From Cytophagaceae bacterium (lineage in GTDB: Bacteria; Bacteroidota; Bacteroidia; Cytophagales; Spirosomataceae): 64,000 nt of DNA. The position numbers were made by a program, and so were the translations under genes. The DNA lies in the NCBI GenBank assembly GCA_027491195.1, contig JAIXWQ010000012.1, positions 1 through 64,000 of the forward strand. Direction: 5' to 3'. The notes beneath the pieces are model-generated. The model saw only the letters and a program-made list of their open reading frames with translations, was not told where the DNA came from and searched no databases. Shown here in pieces: positions 35,195-42,908 of this stretch (its first letter is position 1; every line of letters starts with the position of its first letter).

Positions 35195-36391
35195 TTAAGC
35201 TTCCAATTCTTTCACCGCTAACCACGCCATTAACCCCGGCCCAATCCCCAGCGCGCCTTCATCAATATCAAACCCTGGCGTATGCACCCCGCTAGTTATC
35301 CCGCGTTCCTCATTGCGTACTCCTAGGCGATAGAAACAAGCATCCACGTGATGGGTGTAGAAAGCGAAGTCTTCGCCTGCCATCCATAAATCCAAGTCAA
35401 CTACGTTATCTGCACCCATGTATTCGATGGCTGCGGCTTTGGAGCGACGGGTTAGTTCAGGGTTATTTTGTAAGAAAGGGTAGCCTTTTAATACTTCGAA
35501 TTCGGCGCGGCCACCCATAGCGTCGGCGATGCCTTCTGCCAGTTTTTTCATCTTTTCTAGACCTTCTGCACGCCAGGTTTCGTCCATGGCGCGGAAAGTT
35601 CCGGCGATGTTGACTTCGTCTGGGATGACGTTTGTGGCTCCTAGGCCCTCTATTTTGCCAAAAGTCAAGACTGAGGGAAGTTTTGGATTCTTATTTCTCG
35701 AAATGATTTGTTGCATCGCCACGATGATGTGGGATGCGATGACAATAGGGTCGACGCAGGCATCGGGCATGGCTCCATGGCCGCCTTTACCAATTACTTT
35801 AAGGTATAATTCATCCGTGCTGGCCATGTACATGCCTTCGCGGAAACCGATTTTGCCCACTGGGACATTGGTCGCCACGTGTTGGCCATAAATGCTGGCA
35901 GGTGTTGGGTTTTGCAAAGCGCCTTCTTGAATCATGATGCTGGCACCGCCTGGGGCTTTTTCTTCGGCTGGTTGGAATAGCAATTTGATGGTGCCTTCGA
36001 ACTCGTCGCGAACTTGTTGTAAAATGTGGGCCGTTCCTAAAAGGGAGGCGGTGTGCACATCGTGGCCGCAGGCGTGCATGACACCTGGGTTTTTGGATTT
36101 ATAGGGAACGTCGTTTGTTTCTAAAATGGGCAAGGCATCCATGTCGGCACGTAGAGCGACGACTTTTTTGTCTGGATTTTTACCTTTGATTTCGGCGATT
36201 AGGCCGGTGGTGGCAATTTTTTTGGCCTGAATTCCCATCTGCTCTAATTGCTGCAAAACGTAGGCTTGCGTCTGAAATTCCTGATAAGAAAGCTCAGGGT
36301 TCGCGTGAATGTGGTGGCGATTTGCGAGCGTTTCTGGAGTTAATTCAGCCGAAAGCTGTTTGATTTTTTCCAATAAAGTGGACATGGGCAT
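35195..36391 (-). CDS. M20 family amidohydrolase (N-acyl-amino-acid / hippurate hydrolase type)
   Basis: A 398-residue M20D metallopeptidase. Zinc-site motifs are ALRADMDALPI, VMHACGHDVHTASLLG, FQPAEEKAPGGA and WMAGEDFAFYT. The dimerisation insert is about residues 190-300. Enzymes of this group release amino acids from N-acyl or indole conjugates; the substrate is not predictable. There is no signal peptide, so it is cytoplasmic. A start at 36385 (MSTLLEK) is equally possible. Confidence 0.92.
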   Translation of the reverse strand: MPMSTLLEKIKQLSAELTPETLANRHHIHANPELSYQEFQTQAYVLQQLEQMGIQAKKIATTGLIAEIKGKNPDKKVVALRADMDALPILETNDVPYKSKNPGVMHACGHDVHTASLLGTAHILQQVRDEFEGTIKLLFQPAEEKAPGGASIMIQEGALQNPTPASIYGQHVATNVPVGKIGFREGMYMASTDELYLKVIGKGGHGAMPDACVDPIVIASHIIVAMQQIISRNKNPKLPSVLTFGKIEGLGATNVIPDEVNIAGTFRAMDETWRAEGLEKMKKLAEGIADAMGGRAEFEVLKGYPFLQNNPELTRRSKAAAIEYMGADNVVDLDLWMAGEDFAFYTHHVDACFYRLGVRNEERGITSGVHTPGFDIDEGALGIGPGLMAWLAVKELEA

Positions 36392-36520
36392 TTATTTAAT
36401 TTAGGCAAATCTACGAAATAGGACCTAATTCCGGGAATTCTTAACAAAAAAGCAATGTTAGAGTGTTCATATTCAGCCGATTATTTTTTAAATTCATGTG
36501 CAAATTAAATCGGTTTGTCT

Positions 36521-37036
36521 ATGGCTCAGAAAGTGTTAGTCTTAAATCAGGATTACAGTGCGCTTACGATTTGTTCCATGCCGAAGGCCTTTCTTTTGGT
36601 CTACCTAAATAAGGCAGAATTGGTGGCGGAATCCACCACAGCAAAATTGCACTCCGTTTCTAAAACCTTTCCCTATCCCTCGGTGATTCGCCTGCAACGT
36701 TATGTCTATTTTCCGTTTAAGGGAGTGATTTTAAATCGCCAAAATATTTTAAAACGAGATAATTTTACCTGTCAATATTGTGGGTCAAAAGACTTCTTGA
36801 CGATGGATCACGTGATCCCTAAATCACGTCAGGGACGCACCTCGTGGGACAATTTGATCACTGCCTGCAAATATTGTAACTCGAAGAAGGGGCATATGAC
36901 TCCAGAGGAAGCGGGCATGGTCTTGATGCGCCAGCCATTTAGGCCATCTTTTGTTATGTTTTTGCGAAATTTTTCTGGAATTTTGGATCAACAATGGGCA
37001 CCGTTTGTAGGTGCTAAACTGGAGACCACCACATGA
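36521..37036 (+). CDS. HNH endonuclease, widespread Bacteroidota type
   Basis: A 171-residue protein with an N-terminal VLVLNQDYSALTICSMPKA segment and an HNH domain (about residues 82-135). Zinc knuckles are CQYCGS and CKYCNSKKG, with the catalytic MDHVIPKSRQGRTSWDNLITAC core between them. Proteins of this form are nearly universal single genes in Bacteroidota, so a housekeeping role is more likely than defence (inference). An in-frame TTG at 36515 is rejected in favour of ATG at 36521. It overlaps the next gene by 4 nt. Confidence 0.88.
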   Translation: MAQKVLVLNQDYSALTICSMPKAFLLVYLNKAELVAESTTAKLHSVSKTFPYPSVIRLQRYVYFPFKGVILNRQNILKRDNFTCQYCGSKDFLTMDHVIPKSRQGRTSWDNLITACKYCNSKKGHMTPEEAGMVLMRQPFRPSFVMFLRNFSGILDQQWAPFVGAKLETTT

Positions 37037-37773
37037 GTTTTAAAATATCGTTTATCGGAGCCGGCCATGTGACTTGGCACATCGCAAAGGCCCTTGAAAA
37101 TGCCGGAAATTCTGTTCAAGAAGTATTTAGTCGCGAGCCCTCGAAGGCAAAAGACGTCGTTTCTTATTTATACAACGCGAAGGTCCACGAAGACCTAGAC
37201 TTCTCAGATTCCGCGGCCACCGTATTTTTCTTGTGTGTCCCAGAATCGGCTTATCCTGAAGTTTTAAAAGAATTATTATTGCCAAAATACGCGACACTCA
37301 TCCTCGTTTCTGGCACTTTCTCTCTCGCTGAGGCGAATCTTTTATATGATCCAGAGCGCGTAAGTACGAATCAAATGGGGGTGTTTTTCCCAGTTCAGCA
37401 TTTGGAATCAGGACGTCGAATTAAATTAGATCAGATGCCCATCTGCCTAGAGGTGATGGTGGAAGAAACCCAAAATACCTTAGTGGCACTTGCAAAAGAT
37501 ATCACCGATGCGATGTATTTAGTGAATGGAGAGGAGCGCAAAAAGATTCACAAAGCGATGCTTTTAGCGGGTGTTTTAACCCAAAATCTGTGGTCTCATG
37601 CCCAAGAATTATTGCAATCGATTGAACTAGAGCCTAGTTTATTACATGGTCTCGTGCAACAACATGTTCAGGCATTCTTTACGGGGAATCCGCTTTCGAA
37701 GGAAATTTCAGATCCACATTTGCGCGAAGTGAACTTCCAAATCAATCAAATCCTCGAACGTAACCTTATTTAA
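37033..37773 (+). CDS. DUF2520 / Rossmann-like protein
   Basis: A 246-residue two-domain protein. The N-terminal nucleotide-binding motif is ISFIGAGHVTWHIAKALE (residues 5-22). The C-terminal helical DUF2520 domain includes ERKKIHKAMLLAGVLTQNLWSHA. It resembles small NADP-dependent reductases related to ProC, but its substrate is unknown. Its start overlaps the HNH gene stop (ATGA), and its end overlaps the convergent lipoprotein gene by 8 nt. Confidence 0.85.
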   Translation: MSFKISFIGAGHVTWHIAKALENAGNSVQEVFSREPSKAKDVVSYLYNAKVHEDLDFSDSAATVFFLCVPESAYPEVLKELLLPKYATLILVSGTFSLAEANLLYDPERVSTNQMGVFFPVQHLESGRRIKLDQMPICLEVMVEETQNTLVALAKDITDAMYLVNGEERKKIHKAMLLAGVLTQNLWSHAQELLQSIELEPSLLHGLVQQHVQAFFTGNPLSKEISDPHLREVNFQINQILERNLI

Positions 37774-38224
37774 TGAGGGGGCGGTCCATGTTTTGGATCA
37801 CGATGTTCTTTGCGAAACCCAATACGGTAATTTTACCCGTTTCCGAAGGGTAGAAATAGTACAAACTATCGCCAACGGTATTTTTCTGGATGGAAGGCGG
37901 GATGTCCTGTTTTTGGGAAATTGAATAATCCAAGGCATCCATAATACCGACCATCTTGGCATCCTTAAAACTCAATTTCAACTCAGCTGGAGCGCCGTTT
38001 CGCACGCTAATTTGTAAGGCCTTCGTTGCGCTATCTAATTTAGCCGCACCTTTAGATTGAATTTCTTGCCCCCAGGTATCCACCTGATTCACGATATCTT
38101 GCGGCAAAACGCGCTTCACTTGTCTGGCCTTCATCTCCTTAACAGCCGCAGCCGTGTCAATGCGTTTAGAAAAATCACAAGCTTGAAGGGCGATTAAAGC
38201 GAAAAGGAGTAGGGCGTGTTTCAT
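37766..38224 (-). CDS. Small lipoprotein of unknown function
   Basis: A 152-residue protein. The start at 38224 (MKHALLLFALIALQAC) gives a signal peptide with lipobox LQAC; an upstream in-frame start at 38266 would spoil it. The mature part has helical charged segments (AAVKEMKARQVKRVLPQDIV) and a Tyr-rich C-terminal stretch (DSLYYFYPSETGKI). I recognise no domain. It is divergent from prfA and convergent with the DUF2520 gene. Confidence 0.7.
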   Translation of the reverse strand: MKHALLLFALIALQACDFSKRIDTAAAVKEMKARQVKRVLPQDIVNQVDTWGQEIQSKGAAKLDSATKALQISVRNGAPAELKLSFKDAKMVGIMDALDYSISQKQDIPPSIQKNTVGDSLYYFYPSETGKITVLGFAKNIVIQNMDRPLIK

Positions 38225-38286
38225 CGTTTTGGAAATTATATGCAAAGGTATTCTAAACGAGCACAAAGGGCAATGGATTTAATTAC

Positions 38287-38294
38287 TATCTTTG
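38287..38294 (+). promoter_or_regulatory. Promoter element (TATCTTTG) of prfA
   Basis: TATCTTTG lies 26 nt before the prfA ATG. No TTG lies at the expected -33 distance. Confidence 0.5.
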
Positions 38295-38319
38295 CAACGT
38301 TTTTTAAAACCAAAATGTT

Positions 38320-39390
38320 ATGCTGGAGCAGCTAGAGGCCATCCGAGAAAGATTTTTAGAAGTAGAACAACAAATCGCGATGCCAGAAGTGGTGTCGGAC
38401 TTGAAGAAATTCAAGACCTTGAGTAAGGAATACAAGGATTTGCAAAAGATCGTGGACCAGTACATGGCCTACCAAAACTTATTAGGCTCCATCGAGGAGG
38501 CTAAACAGGTGATCGCTACGGAAAAAGACGAGGATTTTCGCGATATGGCCAAAGCGGAATTAGAAGAATTAGTTCCAGCAGAAAAAGAAATGCAAGAGGT
38601 TTTAAAGGAGATGTTAATCCCGCGCGACCCGAACGATTCAAAGGATTGTATCCTCGAAGTGCGTGCCGGAGCTGGTGGCGACGAAGCCTCCATTTTCGCC
38701 GGAGATATCTTCCGTATGTACCAACGCTACGCTGAAAAGATGGGATGGACGTTCCAAATCATGGATTTCACCGACGGCACAGCAGGTGGTTACAAAGAAA
38801 TTATCGCGTCTGTTCAAGGCGAAGATGTCTATGCTAAATTAAAGTTTGAGTCTGGTGTTCACCGCGTTCAACGTGTGCCAGCTACCGAGTCAGCTGGTCG
38901 TATTCACACCTCTGCCGCTTCCGTTGCGGTTTTACCAGAGGCCGACGAAGTGGACGTTCAAATCAACATGAACGACATCCGTAAAGACACCTTCTGTTCT
39001 TCTGGAGCAGGTGGTCAGTCGGTAAATACCACCTATTCAGCGGTTCGTGTGACCCACATTCCATCCGGTTTGGTGGTGCAATGTCAGGATGAACGTTCTC
39101 AAATAAAGAACTTTGACAAAGCGATGACCGTTTTACGTTCTCGTTTATATGAAATTGAATTAGCGAAACGCAACGCCGAAATCGCCGGAAATCGCAAGTC
39201 GATGGTGGGATCGGGAGACCGTTCGGACAAAATCAGAACCTACAATTACCCTCAAGGTCGTGTCACCGATCACCGCATCGGCTTAACAGTTTACAATCTT
39301 CCAGTCGTAATGGATGGCGAAATTGCTGATTTCATTGAGCAGTTGAGGATTGCGGAGAATGCGGAGAGGTTGACTGAAGGGGCGGTTTAG
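38320..39390 (+). CDS. prfA: Peptide chain release factor 1
   Basis: A 356-residue RF1, which recognises UAA and UAG. The GGQ peptidyl-hydrolysis motif is at residues 231-233 ([12 protein letters not shown]). The codon-recognition region has [12 protein letters not shown], containing a PAT motif typical of RF1 rather than SPF of RF2. [15 protein letters not shown] is intact. The last two codons and stop (GCG GTT TAG) are part of a long palindrome that continues downstream. Confidence 0.97.
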   Translation: MLEQLEAIRERFLEVEQQIAMPEVVSDLKKFKTLSKEYKDLQKIVDQYMAYQNLLGSIEEAKQVIATEKDEDFRDMAKAELEELVPAEKEMQEVLKEMLIPRDPNDSKDCILEVRAGAGGDEASIFAGDIFRMYQRYAEKMGWTFQIMDFTDGTAGGYKEIIASVQGEDVYAKLKFESGVHRVQRVPATESAGRIHTSAASVAVLPEADEVDVQINMNDIRKDTFCSSGAGGQSVNTTYSAVRVTHIPSGLVVQCQDERSQIKNFDKAMTVLRSRLYEIELAKRNAEIAGNRKSMVGSGDRSDKIRTYNYPQGRVTDHRIGLTVYNLPVVMDGEIADFIEQLRIAENAERLTEGAV

Positions 39391-39448
39391 TAAAACAAAT
39401 TCAAAAAATGGTCTGCGCCATATTTTTCTGAATTTGTTTTACTAAACC
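39384..39448. repeat. Palindrome P1, overlapping the end of prfA
   Basis: Left arm 39384-39411 starts in the last codons of prfA (GGTTTAGTAAAACAAATTCA); the right arm 39418-39448 ends TGAATTTGTTTTACTAAACC. The outer 20 nt of both arms pair perfectly. The core at 39396-39436 recurs at 39488-39528 with three differences in 41. Confidence 0.88.
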
Positions 39449-39478
39449 TCTGAAAAATGTGGCCAAAAATGGCAATGT

Positions 39479-39537
39479 TTTGAAAATCAAATTCAAAAAA
39501 TGGCCTACGTCATATTTTTCTGAATTTGATTTTCAAA
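39479..39537. repeat. Palindrome P2, second copy of the core
   Basis: Outer arms TTTGAAAAT / ATTTTCAAA pair perfectly around a 41-nt core (39488-39528) that is 38/41 identical to the P1 core. The outer arms differ from those of P1. The 30 nt between P1 and P2 contain a further GTGGCCAAAAATGGCA motif. Confidence 0.88.
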
Positions 39538-39575
39538 CCAAACTTTAAAGAAGAAGATATTTCATATATCAATAC

Positions 39576-39602
39576 AAAAAGGGACGCAATGCGTCCCTTT
39601 TT
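39576..39602. terminator. Bidirectional terminator between prfA and the histidine kinase gene
   Basis: AAAAAGGGACGCA / TGCGTCCCTTTTT is a perfect inverted repeat with A and T runs on both sides. It can serve prfA (plus) and the convergent kinase gene (minus). Confidence 0.85.
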
Positions 39603-39606
39603 GTAT

Positions 39607-39676
39607 TCCACCTTTATGCTTTATGCTTTATTCTTTACTCTCTTATCTCTACTTTCTACTCTATAATCTCTACTCT
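39607..39676. repeat. Word-repeat tract (locus D)
   Basis: TTTATGCTTTATGCTTTATTC words are followed by TCTCTACTTTCTACTCTATA words, matching those at 32890-32922, 35143-35178 and the reverse complement of 180-222. It fills the rest of the gap between the terminator and palindrome P3. Confidence 0.65.
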
Positions 39677-39677
39677 A

Positions 39678-39718
39678 GTGCGTTATAAAAAAGGCCACGG
39701 CCTATTTTTATAACGCAC
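39678..39718. terminator. Palindrome P3 overlapping the 3' end of the histidine kinase gene
   Basis: GTGCGTTATAAAAA / TTTTTATAACGCAC plus inner AGGCC / GGCCT, with one bulged A and a tiny central loop. On the minus strand it begins in the final codons (GCG TTA TAA) of the kinase gene. Confidence 0.75.
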
Positions 39719-40739
39719 GTTCAAGCTTAAAGCTAAAACTCGTCCCTTTATCCACCTTCGATTCAACCTGGATCTTACTGCCATGGGCTTGAACGATGTG
39801 TTTCACGATGGACAATCCTAAGCCTGTTCCGCCGCTCAATTTAGTTCGGCTTTTGTCGACGCGATAAAAACGTTCGAAGAGGCGCGGAAGGTGTTTTTCG
39901 GAGATACCGGGTCCGTTGTCTTTGACGGAAATAAGGTAGGATTTTTTACGGTCTTCGATGAGAACGGTTACTTTTCCGTCTTGATTGCCATATTTGATGC
40001 CGTTGTCTACTAGGTTGACTAATACTTGTTCAATTTTTTGGGCGTCGGCTTTTACGTCAATGGCTTCCTCAGCGCAATTAAGGAAGAGTTTTACACCGCG
40101 TTTTTTTGCTTTTCCTTCTAATTGTTCGAATATTTCCTCGATCATGGGACGCAAATTGATCCGTTTCTTTTCGATCTTGATTGCACCGGTTTCGATTTGT
40201 GAAACGGTAAGCAAATCCTTCACTAAGGCATCAAGGCCGTCTAGGCTTTTGGCTGCTTTTTCTAAAAATTTCTGTCTGATTTCAGGCGTTTCGTCCGGAT
40301 TGTCTAACAAAGTGTGGACGAAACCTTGGGCGGCAAAAATGGGCGTTTTGAGCTCGTGGGATACGTCAGCTAGGAATTCTTGGCGATAGACTGCGGCCTT
40401 TTTTAATTCTTTTACCTCGTCTTCAGTGGTCGATACGTAGGCGGTTAATTCCTTTTTTAAGAGCTCGATGGGGTTCTCTTTTTGGACTAATTGTTTGCGA
40501 GAAATGAGTGGAAAGTTCTTCTTCTTAATTTGTTTAATTTGGTCATATAATACGTTCACTTCCTTGAAAACAAGGTTATCCAGGGCGAAATAGATGAGTA
40601 TGGAACCAAAAATCAAGACACTGATAAAGGAAACAAATAGAGTCGCAGAATCGGAGTGCGGTAAGAAGGAAATAAAAGCCGTTGCCACGCCGGCGATAAC
40701 AAAGGCAAGTATGACAGAAAGGTAGCGAGGACTTAGCAT
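39708..40739 (-). CDS. PhoR-type sensor histidine kinase
   Basis: A 343-residue kinase. Two N-terminal helices (about 7-27 and 32-53) are separated by only a few residues, so there is almost no periplasmic sensor domain. The HisKA H-box FLADVSHELKTPIFAAQG has H128. HATPase motifs are EQVLVNLVDNGIKYG, VKDNGPGIS and GGTGLGLSIVKH. Length and layout resemble Bacteroidota PhoR. No response regulator is adjacent, so the partner must be elsewhere. Its end lies in palindrome P3. Confidence 0.9.
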   Translation of the reverse strand: MLSPRYLSVILAFVIAGVATAFISFLPHSDSATLFVSFISVLIFGSILIYFALDNLVFKEVNVLYDQIKQIKKKNFPLISRKQLVQKENPIELLKKELTAYVSTTEDEVKELKKAAVYRQEFLADVSHELKTPIFAAQGFVHTLLDNPDETPEIRQKFLEKAAKSLDGLDALVKDLLTVSQIETGAIKIEKKRINLRPMIEEIFEQLEGKAKKRGVKLFLNCAEEAIDVKADAQKIEQVLVNLVDNGIKYGNQDGKVTVLIEDRKKSYLISVKDNGPGISEKHLPRLFERFYRVDKSRTKLSGGTGLGLSIVKHIVQAHGSKIQVESKVDKGTSFSFKLERAL

Positions 40740-40771
40740 GCTTGAAATTACGGATAATTTTTAAAATGTTG

Positions 40772-40779
40772 TAACTTTG
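40772..40779 (+). promoter_or_regulatory. Promoter element (TAACTTTG) of purB
   Basis: TAACTTTG lies 17 nt before the purB ATG. It sits between the divergent kinase and purB genes; the -33 element is not evident. Confidence 0.5.
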
Positions 40780-40796
40780 TGCTTTGATAAGATAGC

Positions 40797-42152
40797 ATGG
40801 AATTAAATTTATTGACTGCCATTTCGCCCGTAGATGGCCGTTACCGCAAACAAACCGCCGCACTAGCTCCCTATTTCTCGGAGTTTGGATTAATCCAATA
40901 CCGTGTGCGAGTAGAAATAGAATACTTTATTGCCTTGTGCGAGATTCCTTTGGCCCCTTTAAAAGGCTTCCCTAAGGAACATTATGCCGCATTGCGTTCC
41001 ATGTACACGAATTTTACTGAGGCAGATGCCACGTGGATCAAGGATACCGAAAAGGTGACGAACCACGACGTGAAAGCGGTTGAATATTTTATCAAAGACC
41101 GCATGTTAGCCCTCCCGGGTGATATGAGCCCTTTTGTAGAGTTTATTCACTTTGGTCTAACTTCTCAAGATATTAACAACACAGCTATTCCATTATCTAT
41201 CGCTGAAGCTCATCGCGAGGTGATTTTACCAGCTTACCAAGCAGTGGTGGCCACTTTAGATGCCTACTCAACAGAGTGGAAAGAGATTCCGTTATTAGCA
41301 CACACACACGGTCAGCCAGCTTCTCCTACCCGTTTAGGTAAAGAAATTAAGGTTTTTGTGGAGCGTTTGAATCGCCAATTAGACTTGTTAGCGCAGGTTC
41401 CGTTCACGGGTAAGTTCGGTGGAGCGACGGGTAATTTCAACGCGCACCAAGTATCCTTCCCAGAAATCAATTGGCCACAATTTGCGGCTAAATTACACGC
41501 AGATTTAGGCATCAAACGTAGTCAATACACGACTCAGATTGAGCATTACGATAATTTAGCAGCCTATTTCGATGGATTGAAGCGTTTAGATACGATTTTG
41601 ATTGATTTGTCGAGAGATATTTGGCAATACATCTCGATGGGTTATTTCAAGCAAAAGATCAAAGCGGGTGAAATCGGATCATCAGCGATGCCTCACAAGG
41701 TGAATCCGATCGATTTTGAAAATGCGGAGGGAAACTTAGCGATGGCGAATGCCTTCTTCGAGTTCTTATCTGCGAAGCTTCCGATCTCTCGTTTACAGCG
41801 TGATTTAACGGATTCGACCGTTTTACGTAACGTGGGTACGCCTTTAGCGCATGTGGTGATTTCCTTGAATTCATTGCAACGCGGTTTGGGAAAATTAGAA
41901 TTAAACAACAGCAAAATCCACCAGGATTTAGAAGATAACTGGGTGGTCATCGCAGAAGCAATCCAAACCGTATTACGCCGCGAAGCATTTCCTAAGCCTT
42001 ACGAAGCCCTAAAGGACTTAACGCGTCACCACGGAAAGATTGACCAAGCTGTTTTCCAAGCATTCATCGACGGATTAGCCGTTTCCGATGCAATCAAGGC
42101 AGAATTGAAGTTAATCTCACCGTTTAACTTCGTAGGCCGCGACGAAAATTAA
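40797..42152 (+). CDS. purB: Adenylosuccinate lyase
   Basis: A 451-residue PurB of the longer (E. coli-like) subgroup, acting twice in purine synthesis (SAICAR and adenylosuccinate cleavage). It begins LLTAISPVDGRYRKQTAAL. The fumarase/aspartase signature is GSSAMPHKVNPIDFENAEGN with the catalytic Ser; TSQDINNTAIPL and LLAHTHGQPASPTRLGKE carry catalytic His residues. It ends ISPFNFVGRDEN. Length is normal. Confidence 0.97.
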   Translation: MELNLLTAISPVDGRYRKQTAALAPYFSEFGLIQYRVRVEIEYFIALCEIPLAPLKGFPKEHYAALRSMYTNFTEADATWIKDTEKVTNHDVKAVEYFIKDRMLALPGDMSPFVEFIHFGLTSQDINNTAIPLSIAEAHREVILPAYQAVVATLDAYSTEWKEIPLLAHTHGQPASPTRLGKEIKVFVERLNRQLDLLAQVPFTGKFGGATGNFNAHQVSFPEINWPQFAAKLHADLGIKRSQYTTQIEHYDNLAAYFDGLKRLDTILIDLSRDIWQYISMGYFKQKIKAGEIGSSAMPHKVNPIDFENAEGNLAMANAFFEFLSAKLPISRLQRDLTDSTVLRNVGTPLAHVVISLNSLQRGLGKLELNNSKIHQDLEDNWVVIAEAIQTVLRREAFPKPYEALKDLTRHHGKIDQAVFQAFIDGLAVSDAIKAELKLISPFNFVGRDEN

Positions 42153-42169
42153 GACGCAACCCCTTGCCG

Positions 42170-42333
42170 ACAAGATTAGAGATAATAGAGTAGAGAGTAG
42201 AGATGGTGAAATGTAAGTGGTGAATGTTCCTCTCCGTGCTACTGGATACTGATTACCGACTACTGACTACCGATTACTAACCCCCGACTAGCGACTAGCG
42301 ACTATAGACTAGCGACTAGCGACTCCCGACTGC
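42170..42333. repeat. Composite word repeat (locus C), inverted relative to locus B
   Basis: Plus-strand order: AGAGATAATAGAGTAGAGAG words, GGTGAAATGTAAGTGGTGAATG, a TCCTCTCCGTG joint, then many GATTACCGACTACTGACTACC and GACTAGCGACTAGC words. The reverse complement repeats the module order of locus B (32784-32922). It ends two bases before the ATG of the VOC gene and leaves no room for an ordinary promoter there. Confidence 0.75.
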
Positions 42334-42335
42334 TT

Positions 42336-42719
42336 ATGAACCACCGCCTCATGCACATCGCCCTCGTGGTAGCCGATTATGACGAAGCCATCGCTTGGTA
42401 CACGGAAAAACTAGGTTTTTCACTAGTAGAAGATACCGTTTTGAGTGATGTGAAGCGTTGGGTATTGGTGCAACCGTCTGGGGAGGGTTCTTGCCAATTA
42501 TTGTTAGCGAAGGCGGCGACGGAGGAACAAAAATCAAGGGTAGGTAATCAAACAGGAGGACGCGTTTTTTTGTTCTTGCACACGGACGATTTTGATCGAG
42601 ATCATGCGAATTTGATAGCGCAGGGGATTACGATTGTGCGTGGACCGAGCGAGGAAGAATATGGTAAAGTGCTCGTATTCGCCGATTTATATGGAAATTT
42701 GTGGGATTTGATCGGTTAA
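42336..42719 (+). CDS. VOC (glyoxalase/bleomycin resistance) superfamily protein
   Basis: A 127-residue single-domain VOC protein. It begins MNHRLMHIALVVADYDEAIAWYTEKLGF, with the metal-ligand His in MHIALVV; VFLFLHTDDFD and a terminal FADLYGNLWDLIG with a Tyr-Gly-Asn are usual features. The function cannot be predicted beyond metal-dependent lyase or dioxygenase-type chemistry. It starts right after the word repeat of locus C. Confidence 0.85.
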   Translation: MNHRLMHIALVVADYDEAIAWYTEKLGFSLVEDTVLSDVKRWVLVQPSGEGSCQLLLAKAATEEQKSRVGNQTGGRVFLFLHTDDFDRDHANLIAQGITIVRGPSEEEYGKVLVFADLYGNLWDLIG

Positions 42720-42722
42720 AAT

Positions 42723-42752
42723 TTTGATTTTACAGATTTCACTCTACATTTG
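42723..42752 (+). promoter_or_regulatory. Promoter of the trp operon
   Basis: TTTG, an 18-nt spacer, TACATTTG. The transcript should begin near 42758, about 12 nt before the leader peptide ATG, leaving no room for any other upstream control. Confidence 0.75.
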
Positions 42753-42769
42753 TATCAAATAACAACACA

Positions 42770-42811
42770 ATGACAAAAGCAACATACAACAAAAACTGGT
42801 GGCAAGGATAA
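42770..42811 (+). CDS. trpL: trp operon leader peptide
   Basis: A 13-residue ORF reading MTKATYNKNWWQG, with tandem Trp codons (TGG TGG at 42797-42802) three codons before the stop. It starts about 12 nt after the predicted transcription start and ends 44 nt before a strong terminator, itself upstream of trpE. This is the classical layout for ribosome-mediated transcription attenuation: scarcity of charged tRNA-Trp stalls the ribosome at the Trp codons and favours readthrough. It is too short for normal gene finders. Confidence 0.9.
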   Translation: MTKATYNKNWWQG

Positions 42812-42887
42812 TAATCCCTGAACAGTTTTGCTGTGTGTACATGATATGTTTACTAAAGGCTTGCTGTTCGACAGTAAGCCTTTTTTT
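42811..42887 (+). promoter_or_regulatory. trp attenuator: antiterminator segments and terminator
   Basis: The terminator stem AAGGCTTGCTG / ACAGTAAGCCTT (from 42856) closes over a TTCG loop and is followed by seven T. GAACAG at 42820-42825 is complementary to CTGTTC at 42864-42869, inside the terminator's 5' arm and loop, so pairing of the two would break the terminator. A competing small hairpin ACAG / CTGT (42822-42834) just after the leader stop gives the protector structure. This is a direct reading of the sequence; the mechanism is from known trp attenuators. Confidence 0.82.
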
Positions 42888-42908
42888 ATTAATTTTGCCC
42901 TTTGAAAC

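Noticed and set aside
36521-37036. HNH endonuclease as part of a restriction or defence system
   Set aside because: It stands among housekeeping genes, is the type found as a single gene throughout Bacteroidota, and has no methylase, transposase or intron next to it.
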